From contig NZ_CP109090.1 in assembly GCF_035917575.1 (NCBI RefSeq), positions 4,960,001 to 5,024,000 of the forward strand: a stretch of 64,000 bases of DNA, read 5' to 3'. This DNA comes from Streptomyces sp. NBC_01788. GTDB lineage: Bacteria > Actinomycetota > Actinomycetes > Streptomycetales > Streptomycetaceae. The notes beneath the pieces are model-generated. The model saw only the letters and a list, made by a program, of their open reading frames with translations, was not told where the DNA came from and made no database searches. The position numbers and the translations under genes were made by a program. Position 1 is the first letter of the stretch. The number at the start of each line of letters is the position of its first letter. Below, in pieces: positions 1 to 7,682 of the stretch.

Positions 1-1
1 C

Positions 2-388
2 GCCGGCACCGCCATCAAGGTGGTCTCCGGCTACTGGAAGCGGATCTACAGCTGCAACATCGACGGCTTCGTCTACCGCCTGAAGGAGGGCGACTGGACC
101 TGGAAGGACTCGGTCCGCTACACCTCCGCCTGCGACACGATCGGCGGCACGTCCGGTTCGCCCGTCGTCGACACCGCCACCGGCAAGGTCGTCGCCGTCA
201 ACAACACCGGCAACGAGAGCGGCGGCCGCTGCACCGTGAACAACCCGTGCGAGGTCGACGCGAACGGCACCGTCACCGTCAGGCAGGGCATCAACTACGC
301 CGAGCAGACCTACCAGATCCCCGCCTGCTTCGGCACCGGCAACCAGCTCGACCTGAACAGGAGCGGCTGCGTCCTGCCCAAGCCCTGA
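2..388 (+). CDS. Trypsin-like secreted serine protease, C-terminal part
   Basis: The reading frame is open from the left edge, so the N-terminus lies outside the window. The visible 128 residues contain GGTSGSPVVD, the nucleophile motif of chymotrypsin-fold (S1) proteases, with Ser in GTSGSPV as the expected catalytic serine. An aspartate in TSACDTIGG a few residues earlier may shape the S1 pocket. Cysteines (SACDT, GRCTVNNPC, PACFG, SGCVL) suggest disulfides in an exported enzyme. The catalytic His and Asp and any signal peptide would be upstream. The next gene is convergent, 46 bases away. Secretion and proteolysis are inferred from family resemblance; the substrate is unknown. Confidence 0.75.
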   Translation, partial: AGTAIKVVSGYWKRIYSCNIDGFVYRLKEGDWTWKDSVRYTSACDTIGGTSGSPVVDTATGKVVAVNNTGNESGGRCTVNNPCEVDANGTVTVRQGINYAEQTYQIPACFGTGNQLDLNRSGCVLPKP

Positions 389-420
389 CCGGGAAAGCAC
401 CGGGAAGGCACAGCGCGGGG

Positions 421-455
421 CGGGCGGTCGTGGCTCAGGTCCGGCGGACCGCCCG
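421..455 (-). terminator. Hairpin overlapping the stop codon of the D-aminoacylase gene
   Basis: Arms CGGGCGGTC (421-429) and GACCGCCCG (447-455) are perfect 9-base complements enclosing the TGA at 435-437. It lies between convergent genes and has no T-tract, so it is a probable GC-type Streptomyces terminator or mRNA-stabilising structure. The stem includes the last codons of the minus-strand gene. Confidence 0.45.
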
Positions 456-2078
456 TCCCGCCAGTACGTCCGTGCGCCGCCCGTCCTCGATCACGAAGCG
501 GCCGTCGATCAGGACGTACGGAATCCCCGTCGGCAGTGCGCGAGGCCGTTCGAAGGTGGCGCCCGGGGCGACCGTGGCCGGGTCGAACAGGACCAGGTCG
601 GCCCGGTACCCCTCACGGACCACGCCCCGGTCCGGCAGCCGCAGCCGGGCCGCCGGCCGCCCGGTGAGGTGCGCGACGCACTCCTCCAGCGACAGCACGC
701 CCAACTCCCTCACGTACCGGCCGAGATACCGCGGGAAGGTGCCGTAGGCCCGCGGATGCGGTTTGCTGCCCCGCAGGATGCCGTCGGAACCGCCGGTGTG
801 CACGCGGTGGCGCATGATCGCCCGGACGTTCTCCTCGTGGCCGACGTGCTGCAGGACCGTCGTGCCCAGCCGGTCCTCCACCAGCAGCCGCCGGGCGGTG
901 GTCCAGGGCTCCTCACCGCGCCGGGCCGCCGCCTCCCGGACCGTCAGGCCGGTGTACTCGGCGAGTGCCGGGACGGTGACCCCGGAGATCTCGACCGTCT
1001 CCCACTCCACCGGGACCCCGTGGCAGCCGTCCGAGCCCGTCACCTCCAGGTCGTGGCGGATCCGCTCCGCGGTGCCCTCGTCGGACAGCCGGCCGAGGAC
1101 CGCCTCCGGGCCGCCCTCGCCCGCCCAGCTCGGCAGCAGGGCCGCCAGGGTGGTGCAGCCGGGGGTGTAGGGGTAGGTGTCCAGGGTGATGTCGGCGCCG
1201 GCGTCGAGCGCCTCGTCCAGGAGGGCCAGCAGTTCGCCGGCGCGTCCCTTGTTCGGGCCGAAGTTCATGGTGGCGTGCGCCAGGTGCAGCGGGCAGTCCG
1301 CCTCGCGGGCGACCCGCACCATGTCCGCGTACGCGTCGAGGGCTCCGGCGCCGTAACTGCGGTGGTGCGGGCAGTAGTAGCCGCCGTGCGCCGCCACCAC
1401 CCGGCACAACTCGGTCAGTTCGGCGTCCTCCGCGTACATCCCGGGTGTGTAGGTCAGCCCGGAGGACATGCCGACCGCGCCCTGCCGCAGGCCCTCGGCG
1501 ACCAACTGCCGCATACGGTCCAGCTCCCCGGGCGTGGCCGCGCGGTCCTCCCAGCCGACGGCAAGCGCGCGGACCGTGCCCTGCGGGACCAGGTAGGCGG
1601 CGTTGACGGCGATGCCCTCGCCGCCGAAGCCGTGGTCGAGCCGGTCCAGGTACTCGCCCACCGAACGCCAGCTGAAGTCCATGTCGTCGCCGTCGCCGTT
1701 CCAGCCGCTGATCGCCCGGCGCACCTCGGCGAGGGTGCGGTCGTCGACCGGCGCGTAGGACAGCCCGTCCTGTCCGACGACCTCCAGCGTGACGCCCTGC
1801 GCGGCCTTCGCGCTGTGGTCGGGGTCCCGCAGGAGGGCGAGGTCGCTGTGGGCGTGCATGTCGATGAAGCCCGGGGCGAGCACCAGGCCCTCCGCGTCCA
1901 GCTCCCGCCGCGCCCGCGGCCGCCGGCAGCCGGCCGCCGCGGCCTCCTTCACGACCGAGACGATCCTGCCGTCCTTGACGGCCACGTCGGCGCGGTAGGA
2001 AGGGGCCCCGGTGCCGTCGGCGACGTCCGCGTCCCGGATGGCCAGATCGGCGTAGTCGGCGAGCTCCACCGGATCCAT
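435..2078 (-). CDS. N-acyl-D-amino-acid deacylase (D-aminoacylase), amidohydrolase family 3
   Basis: This is a 547-residue cytosolic metal-dependent amidohydrolase expected to hydrolyse N-acyl-D-amino acids to D-amino acid plus carboxylate. The HxH metal motif is visible as DMHAHSD (His75, His77). Further family signatures are CPHHRSYG, HLAHATMNFG and, near the C-terminus, GGSDGILRGSKPHPRAYGTF, which is very typical of D-aminoacylases. Length fits the family (480-550). The ATG at 2078 was chosen because the homologous sequence begins there; the longer open frame upstream is a shadow of the neighbouring gene. It lies 20 bases downstream of the DSD-type enzyme gene on the same strand, so the two form an operon. 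Its product would be the substrate of that enzyme. Exact acyl and side-chain preference cannot be read from sequence. Confidence 0.9.
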   Translation of the reverse strand: MDPVELADYADLAIRDADVADGTGAPSYRADVAVKDGRIVSVVKEAAAAGCRRPRARRELDAEGLVLAPGFIDMHAHSDLALLRDPDHSAKAAQGVTLEVVGQDGLSYAPVDDRTLAEVRRAISGWNGDGDDMDFSWRSVGEYLDRLDHGFGGEGIAVNAAYLVPQGTVRALAVGWEDRAATPGELDRMRQLVAEGLRQGAVGMSSGLTYTPGMYAEDAELTELCRVVAAHGGYYCPHHRSYGAGALDAYADMVRVAREADCPLHLAHATMNFGPNKGRAGELLALLDEALDAGADITLDTYPYTPGCTTLAALLPSWAGEGGPEAVLGRLSDEGTAERIRHDLEVTGSDGCHGVPVEWETVEISGVTVPALAEYTGLTVREAAARRGEEPWTTARRLLVEDRLGTTVLQHVGHEENVRAIMRHRVHTGGSDGILRGSKPHPRAYGTFPRYLGRYVRELGVLSLEECVAHLTGRPAARLRLPDRGVVREGYRADLVLFDPATVAPGATFERPRALPTGIPYVLIDGRFVIEDGRRTDVLAGRAVRRT

Positions 2079-2098
2079 GGCGGTGCCTTTCGAAGCTC

Positions 2099-3364
2099 CT
2101 AGAAGAACGTACGGACGTAGTCGACGACGGTACCGTCCGCCTCGGCCACCGGGATGAGCGGCCACTTGTCGAAGGACGTGCACGGGTGGGAGAGCCCCAG
2201 GCCGACCCAGTCGCCGACCTCCAGCTCCGCGCCGGGCGCGGTGCTCAGCCAGGCGTGCTGGTCGGACAGGCGGGTGACCTCGATCCCCGTCGCCGGGCGT
2301 TCGACGCCGTCCCGGCGCACCACCTGGGCGGAGGGCAGGTCGAGGTCGTGAGCCGCGTCCCGCTTGCCCGCGTTGACGAAGGCCTGTCCGGGGCTGGGGC
2401 GGGAGACCACCTGGGACCAGAGGCGGAAGGCGGGCTCCAGGGCGCCCTCCTCGGGGACGCGGTTGAAGGGTGTGATCCTGCGGTAGTGCCCGTCGTCGTG
2501 CGAGACGTACGCGCCCGAGCGCAGCAACTTCAGCACGGGCAGGGAGAGTTCGGGGATGCCGGCGAACACCTCGGCCACCGAGTCGAACCAGGCGCTGCCG
2601 CCCGCGCTCACCACGATCTCCTCTGTGCGCGCGAACTTCCCGGCCTTGTCGAGGTCCACGGCCAGGGCGACGAGCCGGGTCAGCCACGCCCGCACCCGCT
2701 CCGGGTCCGCCTGCGGCACCTCGCCCTCGTAACCGGCGACCCCGACCAGACGCAGGGTGTCCGTGGCCGCCACCGCGTCGGCGACCGCGAGGCACTCGGC
2801 CTCCGTGCGCACGCCGGTCCGCGCACCCTCACCGGCTCCCAGTTCGACGACCACGTCCACCGGGCGGGCGGCCCCCTCCAGGGCCGCGTCCATCAGCTGC
2901 ACGCCGCGCACGGAGTCGACGTAGCAGATGAAACGGAAGGACGGATCGGCGGCCAGCTCGGCGGCGACCCAGCGCAGGGCCGCCGGGTCCACCAGCTCGT
3001 TGGCGAGGAAGACCCGGCTGATGCCGAACGCCCGGGCCACGCGCACCTGGTGCGGCATCGCCAGGGTGATGCCCCAGGCACCGTGCTCCAGTTGGCGATG
3101 GAAGAGCTGCGGCGCCATGGAGGTCTTGCCGTGCGGGGCGAAGGCGAGGCCGTGGCGGGTCGCGTAGGTCTCCATCAGCCGCAGGTTGTGCTCCAGGCGC
3201 TCGGCGGAGAGGGCGAGCACGGGCGTGGCGAAGCCGTCGGTGAAGAGGTTGCGGCGCTGGGCGGTCAGCTCGCCGACGGTCAGATCGTCCGCGTCCGGCG
3301 GGAGGCCCTTGAAACGGTGGTCGACCCGTTCCTCGGCCAGCCGGGCGAGGGCTTCCGTGCTCAT
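2099..3364 (-). CDS. PLP-dependent D-threonine aldolase / D-amino acid deaminase (DSD1-like, alanine-racemase fold)
   Basis: This 421-residue enzyme belongs to fold-type III PLP enzymes of the D-threonine aldolase / eukaryotic-type D-serine dehydratase group. The PLP lysine is Lys80 in FAPHGKTSMAP at the end of the first barrel strand. A C-terminal HPC motif (His393-Pro-Cys395, in SHPCTSFDKW) matches the zinc-binding His and Cys of D-serine dehydratases. VSHDDGHYR in the middle is also typical. Start: ATG at 3364 with AAGGAGG six bases upstream. It heads the operon with the D-aminoacylase and is divergent from an IclR regulator. Expected chemistry is dehydration/deamination of D-Ser or D-Thr, giving an enamine/imine that the nearby RidA homologue could hydrolyse. 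Aldolase versus dehydratase activity is not resolved. Confidence 0.82.
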   Translation of the reverse strand: MSTEALARLAEERVDHRFKGLPPDADDLTVGELTAQRRNLFTDGFATPVLALSAERLEHNLRLMETYATRHGLAFAPHGKTSMAPQLFHRQLEHGAWGITLAMPHQVRVARAFGISRVFLANELVDPAALRWVAAELAADPSFRFICYVDSVRGVQLMDAALEGAARPVDVVVELGAGEGARTGVRTEAECLAVADAVAATDTLRLVGVAGYEGEVPQADPERVRAWLTRLVALAVDLDKAGKFARTEEIVVSAGGSAWFDSVAEVFAGIPELSLPVLKLLRSGAYVSHDDGHYRRITPFNRVPEEGALEPAFRLWSQVVSRPSPGQAFVNAGKRDAAHDLDLPSAQVVRRDGVERPATGIEVTRLSDQHAWLSTAPGAELEVGDWVGLGLSHPCTSFDKWPLIPVAEADGTVVDYVRTFF

Positions 3365-3383
3365 CGAGCCTCCTTCGAGACCG

Positions 3384-3398
3384 TTGCAAAATGTGCAA
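3384..3398. promoter_or_regulatory. Palindromic operator candidate for the IclR regulator
   Basis: TTGCA-AAATG-TGCAA is a perfect 5-base inverted repeat, 20 bases upstream of the start at 3364, in the 189-base divergent intergenic region. A further TTGC half-site follows at 3405-3408. Position and symmetry suit an IclR-type dimer site controlling both directions. Binding is inferred. Confidence 0.45.
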
Positions 3399-3553
3399 TG
3401 GTCATTGCGTACAGTGCTCACCGGTGTCTAGCATCCCGCCGGAGCCGGGTCAACGCCAGAGCCTCGGAACGAGGGGGACCGGGAGCCGCCCCTTCCGGCC
3501 GGACGACGGGCACCGGGCAGGGCCCAGGAGGCCGAGGAGGAGGTACGCACGCC

Positions 3554-4315
3554 GTGAGCCAGACCGTCGACCGGGCGCTGAGTATCCTGCCGCTGCTCGC
3601 CGAGGGCCCCGCCGACCTCGGGCGGGTGGCCGAGCGCCTCGGCGTCCACAAGTCCACCGCGCTGCGGCTGCTGCGCACCCTCCACCAGCACGGGCTCGTC
3701 CACCGCCAGTCCGACCAGCGCTACCGCCTCGGTGCCCGGCTCTTCGCCCTCGCCCAGGAGGCGATGGAGAGCCTGGACGTGCGCGAGATCGCCCATCCCC
3801 ACCTCCTGCGCCTGAACGAGCAGTGCGGGCACACCGTGCACCTCGCCGTCCTCGAGGACGGCGAGGTGCTCTACATCGACAAGGTGGACAGCCGCTACCC
3901 GGTGCGCATGTACTCCCGGATCGGCAGACCCGTCGCCATCACCGTCGCGGCCGTGGCCAAGCTGCTGCTCGCCGACCTGCCCGGGGCCGAGCGGCGCGCG
4001 GTCGCCCAGAGACTCGAATACCCGCTGTACACGGCCCGTTCGACACCGAACGCCGCCGCCTTCCTGACGGAGCTGGCGACGGTGCGCGAACAGGGCTGGG
4101 CCGCCGACCTCGGCGGCCACGAGGAGTCCATCAACTGCGTTGCCGCGCCCATCCGCGGCGCCGACGGCCGGGTGGCCGCGGCGATGTCGGTCTCCGCACC
4201 GAACGTCGTCGTCACCGCCGACGAACTCCTCGCCCTGCTCCCGCTGGTGCGCCGTGCCGCGGACGCCGTCAGCGACGAGTTCTCCGGCAGAAACCCGGTG
4301 AAGGACCCCGTATGA
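3554..4315 (+). CDS. IclR family transcriptional regulator
   Basis: A 253-residue DNA-binding regulator. The N-terminal winged HTH (residues about 1-65) reads SQTVDRALSILPLLAEG, then VAERLGVHKSTALRLLRTL with the recognition helix. The C-terminal effector domain has the typical INCVAAPIRGADGRVAAAMSVSAPN segment. The GTG at 3554 follows GGAGGAGG at a good distance and matches the usual IclR N-terminus; longer upstream frames are non-coding. It is divergent from the D-aminoacylase operon and is followed 33 bases later by ridA, so it most likely controls D-amino-acid catabolism. The ligand is unknown. Confidence 0.9.
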   Translation: MSQTVDRALSILPLLAEGPADLGRVAERLGVHKSTALRLLRTLHQHGLVHRQSDQRYRLGARLFALAQEAMESLDVREIAHPHLLRLNEQCGHTVHLAVLEDGEVLYIDKVDSRYPVRMYSRIGRPVAITVAAVAKLLLADLPGAERRAVAQRLEYPLYTARSTPNAAAFLTELATVREQGWAADLGGHEESINCVAAPIRGADGRVAAAMSVSAPNVVVTADELLALLPLVRRAADAVSDEFSGRNPVKDPV

Positions 4316-4331
4316 AGTACCCCGTATGAAG
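4305..4331 (+). repeat. Tandem 13-base repeat across the iclR stop codon
   Basis: ACCCCGTATGAAG occurs at 4305 and again at 4319 (period 14), and a degenerate third copy CCTCGTATGAG overlaps the ridA start at 4349. Each copy contains GTATGA, so the real start had to be chosen by homology. It is probably a small duplication. Confidence 0.5.
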
Positions 4332-4348
4332 GAGATGAAGGACCTCGT

Positions 4349-4768
4349 ATGAGCGACACGACGGCCAAGACGGCCCTCACCCCCGCGACCCACACCACCC
4401 CGCCCGCGAAGTTCTCCCACGGGGTGCGCAAGGGCAACATCCTCCAGGTCGCCGGCCAGGTCGGCTTCCTGCCCGCCGAGGAGGGCAAGGCGCTCACACC
4501 GGCCGGTCCGACCCTGCGCGAGCAGACCCTCCAGACCCTCGCCAACGTCAAGGCGATCCTGGAGGAGGGCGGCGCGACCTGGGACGACGTGATGATGATC
4601 CGCGTCTACCTCACGGACGTGGACCACTTCGCCGAGATGAACGACCTGTACAACACGTACTTCGAGGAGCAGGGCCTCACCCAGCCGCCCGCCGCCCGCA
4701 CCACCGTCTACGTCGGCCTGCCCGCGGGTCTGCTCATCGAGATCGACGTGCTCGCCGTGCTCGGCTGA
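4349..4768 (+). CDS. ridA: RidA family reactive intermediate/imine deaminase
   Basis: A 139-residue protein of the YjgF/YER057c/UK114 (RidA) family. Visible hallmarks are ILQVAGQVGFLP near the N-terminus, QTLANVKAILEEGGATWDDV in the middle, and PPAARTTVYVGLPAG near the C-terminus with the conserved Arg that binds the substrate carboxylate. RidA hydrolyses the 2-enamine/imine intermediates released by PLP enzymes to ketoacids. Here it lies next to a PLP enzyme of the D-serine dehydratase type, which gives a clear rationale. It is preceded by GAAGGAGATGAAGG and is probably co-transcribed with iclR. Length is slightly above the usual 125-130 because of an N-terminal extension. Confidence 0.88.
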   Translation: MSDTTAKTALTPATHTTPPAKFSHGVRKGNILQVAGQVGFLPAEEGKALTPAGPTLREQTLQTLANVKAILEEGGATWDDVMMIRVYLTDVDHFAEMNDLYNTYFEEQGLTQPPAARTTVYVGLPAGLLIEIDVLAVLG

Positions 4769-4797
4769 GGCGTCTTGGTCATCCGCGTCTTGGCCAT

Positions 4798-4812
4798 CTT
4801 CGTATAACGAAG
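4798..4812. promoter_or_regulatory. 15-base palindrome upstream of the acidic repeat protein gene
   Basis: CTTCGT-ATA-ACGAAG is a perfect 6-3-6 inverted repeat about 10 bases upstream of a possible -35 element. It is unusually A/T-rich for this chromosome. An operator is plausible, and it could also be a short terminator stem for ridA. Confidence 0.35.
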
Positions 4813-4822
4813 TCGGGGCTGG

Positions 4823-4861
4823 TTGTGTCCGGCACAGGTTCGTCGACCATACTGCCCGCTG
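4823..4861 (+). promoter_or_regulatory. Candidate promoter giving a leaderless transcript
   Basis: TTGTGT (4823-4828) and CATACT (4848-4853) are spaced by 19 bases, and the GTG at 4861 falls 8 bases after the -10. There is no Shine-Dalgarno sequence before 4861, which supports leaderless initiation there. Inference only. Confidence 0.4.
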
Positions 4862-5574
4862 TGGAGCAGCGCATAGGTTCGAGCAGCCAGCCCCTGAAGG
4901 CCGAGCCCGTGAAGGGTGCCGGGTTCGACCCGGCCCACATCCCCGGGCTCACCGCACCCGCGACGGCGGAACCGGAGGACGCCCGGCCGCCGCAGTCCGG
5001 GCAGCCGCCGGCCGCGGAGACGGTCGCGGAGGACGCCGGGACCGCCGGGGAGGCGGAACGGCCGGAGGAGAAGCATCCAGAGGAGCGGCCGGAGGAGCGG
5101 CCGGAGGAGAAGAGTCCGGAGGAGCGGCCGGAGGAGAGGCGGGAGGAGGTCGTCGACGGTCCCGTCTTCGAGGCCGCCGACCGCCGGGCCCGCATCGTCG
5201 CCGATCACAACGGCGTGCGCCTCTGTCTGGACGACCAGGAGTGCGAGTTCCGCTGGGACGAGATCGGCGCCGTCGAGACGGAGACCGCCCGTTTCGGCAA
5301 GCTGTTCACCATCACCGTGCACACCCCCGAACGGCGCTGGTACCCCATCGAGATCGAGGCCCCGTCCAGGGCGAGCTTCACCGAGTGGGAGACGCGACTG
5401 GACGCGGTCCTGGACGCGTACTTCGAGGACGGCGCGGCGTCCGAGGACGACACCGCCGAGGACACCGCCGTCAAGGAGACCGCCGCCAGGGACGAAGCTG
5501 CCAAGGACGACGCGGACAAGGACACGGCCGCCGGGAAGGACACGGCGGACGAGCCGTCCGCCGACGACGCCTGA
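4861..5574 (+). CDS. Hypothetical protein with acidic low-complexity arms around a PH-like domain
   Basis: A 237-residue protein, probably cytoplasmic with no signal or membrane segment. Residues about 1-100 are Pro/Glu/Ala-rich, with tandem PEERPEE-type repeats (DNA 5080-5150). A folded domain (about 105-190) contains RIVADHNGVRLCLDDQEC, RWDEIGAVE and TVHTPERRWYPIEIE, a beta-strand pattern reminiscent of bacterial PH-like domains. The C-terminal 50 residues are Asp/Lys/Ala/Thr repeats. GTG 4861 is preferred over GTG 4825 because a promoter-like -10 lies between them. I do not recognise a function. The flanking acidic arms suggest a scaffold or charged interaction protein. Confidence 0.7.
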   Translation: MEQRIGSSSQPLKAEPVKGAGFDPAHIPGLTAPATAEPEDARPPQSGQPPAAETVAEDAGTAGEAERPEEKHPEERPEERPEEKSPEERPEERREEVVDGPVFEAADRRARIVADHNGVRLCLDDQECEFRWDEIGAVETETARFGKLFTITVHTPERRWYPIEIEAPSRASFTEWETRLDAVLDAYFEDGAASEDDTAEDTAVKETAARDEAAKDDADKDTAAGKDTADEPSADDA

Positions 5575-5596
5575 CCCGGACCATCCCCGTCCCGGA

Positions 5597-5632
5597 GGTA
5601 CCGGGCCCCGGCAGCCGCCCGGGCCCGGTACC
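5597..5632. terminator. Bidirectional GC hairpin terminator
   Basis: GGTACCGGGCCC (5597-5608) and GGGCCCGGTACC (5621-5632) form a perfect 12-base stem with a 12-base loop. It lies between the convergent genes ending at 5574 and 5642. There is no T-tract, which is usual for Streptomyces bidirectional terminators. Confidence 0.65.
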
Positions 5633-5641
5633 AGCCGGTGA

Positions 5642-6922
5642 TCAGTCCTGCGGATGCCACGTCGGGTCGGTGGCGATCGCCTCCAGTTGCTTCGTGGTGA
5701 GCACGGGGTCCTTGCGGGTCGCCGGGGTGTTCTGCGCCCCGGAGTTGAAGGCGCTGATCACCACGCGCCGGCCGTCGGGCCGGATGGTGTCCACGCTCCA
5801 CCAGACGATCCCGGGAATGCCCTTCTCGCCGGGCTGCTGGTGTGTGGCGACCTTGGTGCCGTCGGGCAGGACCTTGGCGTCCGGACCGAACAGCTGGTTC
5901 TCCACGTCCCGCATGTCCGGCTGGACGTTGACCTGCACCAGGCTCGCGCCCCTGCCGTCGTCCAGGACGACGTAACCGTAGCCGTCGTCGTCCGGACCGC
6001 TCTTGCGGACGATCTTGATCCCGTGCGGTACAAGACGGCTGAGAGTCGCCGAGATCGAGCCGCCGGGGGTGACCGGCCCGGTGTCCGGCTCGGCCGCCGA
6101 ACGGGCGTCGACGGGCATGGCGTCGGCGGCCGCGCGCAACTCGGGTGCGGTGACGAGTGCCTTCAACCGGTCGAGGGTGAGGGGCGGTTGTTCCCGGGTG
6201 CTGGGCGAGCCCACCCCACCGGTGCTGTTCCACTCCTGCACGCCGATGTACCCGCCCGCCGGGGTCATGAGGTCGGCGGTCCACTGCTTCCTGTCGCCGC
6301 GGCTCTTCGGAGACTCGTACGCCTTCAGGAGCATGAGGACGGAGCCGTCGGAGAGCTTCGTGGAGGTGCAGGTGTCGTAGACGATGAACATCGTGTCCGG
6401 GCACTGGGTTGCCTGGCGGGCCTCCCTGCTCCCGGGCTTTACACGGTTGAGGGACACGGTGACGGCGGCCTTGCCTCCGCCGTCGTCGTACAGGACCTCG
6501 GCCCGGGGCCTGGGCCTGTCAGCCGTGCCGCCCTCGTCCTTGTTGTCGCTGATTCGCCCCTCGGGCAGCAGTTTTTCGAGAATGCCGAGGAGTTCTTCGC
6601 CGGACACGACCTTCGAGGCGGTCTCGGCGGGGGTGTGGGTGGGGCTGGGGGTGGCCGGCGCCACCGGGGCGGCGGCCGCGGACCGCTGTCGTACGGCGTC
6701 CCCTTGGCCTGCGGGAAGGAGCAGGGTCCCGCCCAGTCCGACGAGCGCCACCGCGGCGGCACCGCCCACGACGGCGGCGGCCCGTCGTCGCGAGCGCAGC
6801 CGCCGCCCGTGTGTCTCGCCGCGGGCGGCCAGCATCTGCTGGTCGGTTCCGAACTCGGTGCCGGTGTCCCGCAGGACGTCGGCGAGCCGTTCCTCGAAGG
6901 GGTCGTGGTCTGCATCAGGCAT
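5642..6922 (-). CDS. Single-pass membrane protein downstream of a sigma factor (anti-sigma-like position)
   Basis: A 426-residue protein. An N-terminal cytoplasmic part of about 45 residues (DPFEERLADVLRDTG) leads to an Arg-rich stretch and one transmembrane helix (AAAVVGGAAAVALVGLGGTLLLPAG). A long Pro/Thr linker and an extracytoplasmic domain with two similar halves follow. The halves contain EELLGILEKLLPEGRISD... and ISATLSRLVPHGIKIV..., and both carry DDGGGKAAVTVSLNRVKP / DDGRGASLVQVNVQPD-like strands, so the domain is internally duplicated. It follows the sigma factor gene by 55 bases on the same strand, so it is likely co-transcribed and may regulate that factor. No zinc-binding anti-sigma motif is visible. 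The shine-dalgarno for the ATG at 6922 is weak. Confidence 0.72.
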   Translation of the reverse strand: MPDADHDPFEERLADVLRDTGTEFGTDQQMLAARGETHGRRLRSRRRAAAVVGGAAAVALVGLGGTLLLPAGQGDAVRQRSAAAAPVAPATPSPTHTPAETASKVVSGEELLGILEKLLPEGRISDNKDEGGTADRPRPRAEVLYDDGGGKAAVTVSLNRVKPGSREARQATQCPDTMFIVYDTCTSTKLSDGSVLMLLKAYESPKSRGDRKQWTADLMTPAGGYIGVQEWNSTGGVGSPSTREQPPLTLDRLKALVTAPELRAAADAMPVDARSAAEPDTGPVTPGGSISATLSRLVPHGIKIVRKSGPDDDGYGYVVLDDGRGASLVQVNVQPDMRDVENQLFGPDAKVLPDGTKVATHQQPGEKGIPGIVWWSVDTIRPDGRRVVISAFNSGAQNTPATRKDPVLTTKQLEAIATDPTWHPQD

Positions 6923-6977
6923 GGGCGAACCGCCGTTTCAGCAAGGGTGGTTGTTGGTCCGGTCGGGGTGGGGCAGG

Positions 6978-7502
6978 TCAGCGGCTCGCGTACTCGGCGA
7001 GCGAGTCGCCGAGCAGCAGGCGCAGCCGGGCCAGCGCGCGGACGCAGCGGGTCCGGACGGCGGCCGAGCTGGTGTTCAACGCGGTCGCCGTCTCCTCGAC
7101 GCTGCGGTCCTCCCAGTAGCGCAGGACGACCACCGCCCGGTCCTTGGGCGGCAGTTGTCCGAGCGCCTCCAGGAGGGTGAGCCGCAGCGGCGCGTCGCCG
7201 CCCGTCCGCGGCGCGGGCATCTCGGGGAGGACATCGGTGGCGCGTTCCCTGCGGCTGCTGTGGCGGCGCCGGTGGGCGAGGAACACGCGGGTCAGGACGG
7301 TCTGGGCGTACGCGGCCGGGTTGTCGGCACGGGAGATCCGGCCCCAGCGGACGTAGATCCGGCCGAGGGTCTCCTGGACGAGGTCCTCGGCGAGATGGGT
7401 GTCACCTCCGGTGAGGAGACAGGCCGACCGGTACAGATGCCCGGCGCGTGTCACCGCGAACTCCTGGTACTTCTCAGTCCAGTTGTTCCGGCCCTGCCTC
7501 AT
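6978..7502 (-). CDS. RNA polymerase sigma factor, SigE/ECF type (sigma-70 region 2 and 4)
   Basis: A 174-residue sigma factor of the short ECF type. Region 2 reads LYRSACLLTGGDTHLAEDLVQETLGRIY, with the DLVQE helix, and region 4 reads ALGQLPPKDRAVVVLRYWEDRSVEETATALNTSSAAVRTR, with a helix-turn-helix. The ATG at 7502 is preceded by AAGGAGGG and gives the typical start near region 2; an upstream in-frame ATG has no ribosome site. The downstream membrane protein is a candidate partner. The target regulon is unknown. Automatic pipelines name this group SigE family, which is distinct from the cell-envelope SigE regulator. Confidence 0.88.
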   Translation of the reverse strand: MRQGRNNWTEKYQEFAVTRAGHLYRSACLLTGGDTHLAEDLVQETLGRIYVRWGRISRADNPAAYAQTVLTRVFLAHRRRHSSRRERATDVLPEMPAPRTGGDAPLRLTLLEALGQLPPKDRAVVVLRYWEDRSVEETATALNTSSAAVRTRCVRALARLRLLLGDSLAEYASR

Positions 7503-7632
7503 GTGCCCTCCTTGTGTCCCCGGGCGCTCCGTGGTCCCCCGGCCGCGCCCCCACCTCATTGATGCGGTGGACCCACCGGAATGTTTCACGGGAATTCGGC
7601 GGTGGGGCGGGAACGCCGAACGGCTGCCGCCG

Positions 7633-7650
7633 CGCCCCCGGGCAGGGGCG
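7633..7650 (-). terminator. Short GC hairpin downstream of the chitinase gene
   Basis: CGCCCC (7633-7638) and GGGGCG (7645-7650) can pair around a 6-base loop, 33 bases after the chitinase stop on the minus strand. There is no T-run, so it is a weak terminator candidate. Confidence 0.3.
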
Positions 7651-7682
7651 TGGCGACAGCCGTGGACGGGGCCTGCCGGGTG

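Noticed and set aside
435..2795. Longer N-terminus of the D-aminoacylase (786 residues)
   Set aside because: The extension overlaps the upstream gene in another frame and homologues begin near residue 1 at 2078.
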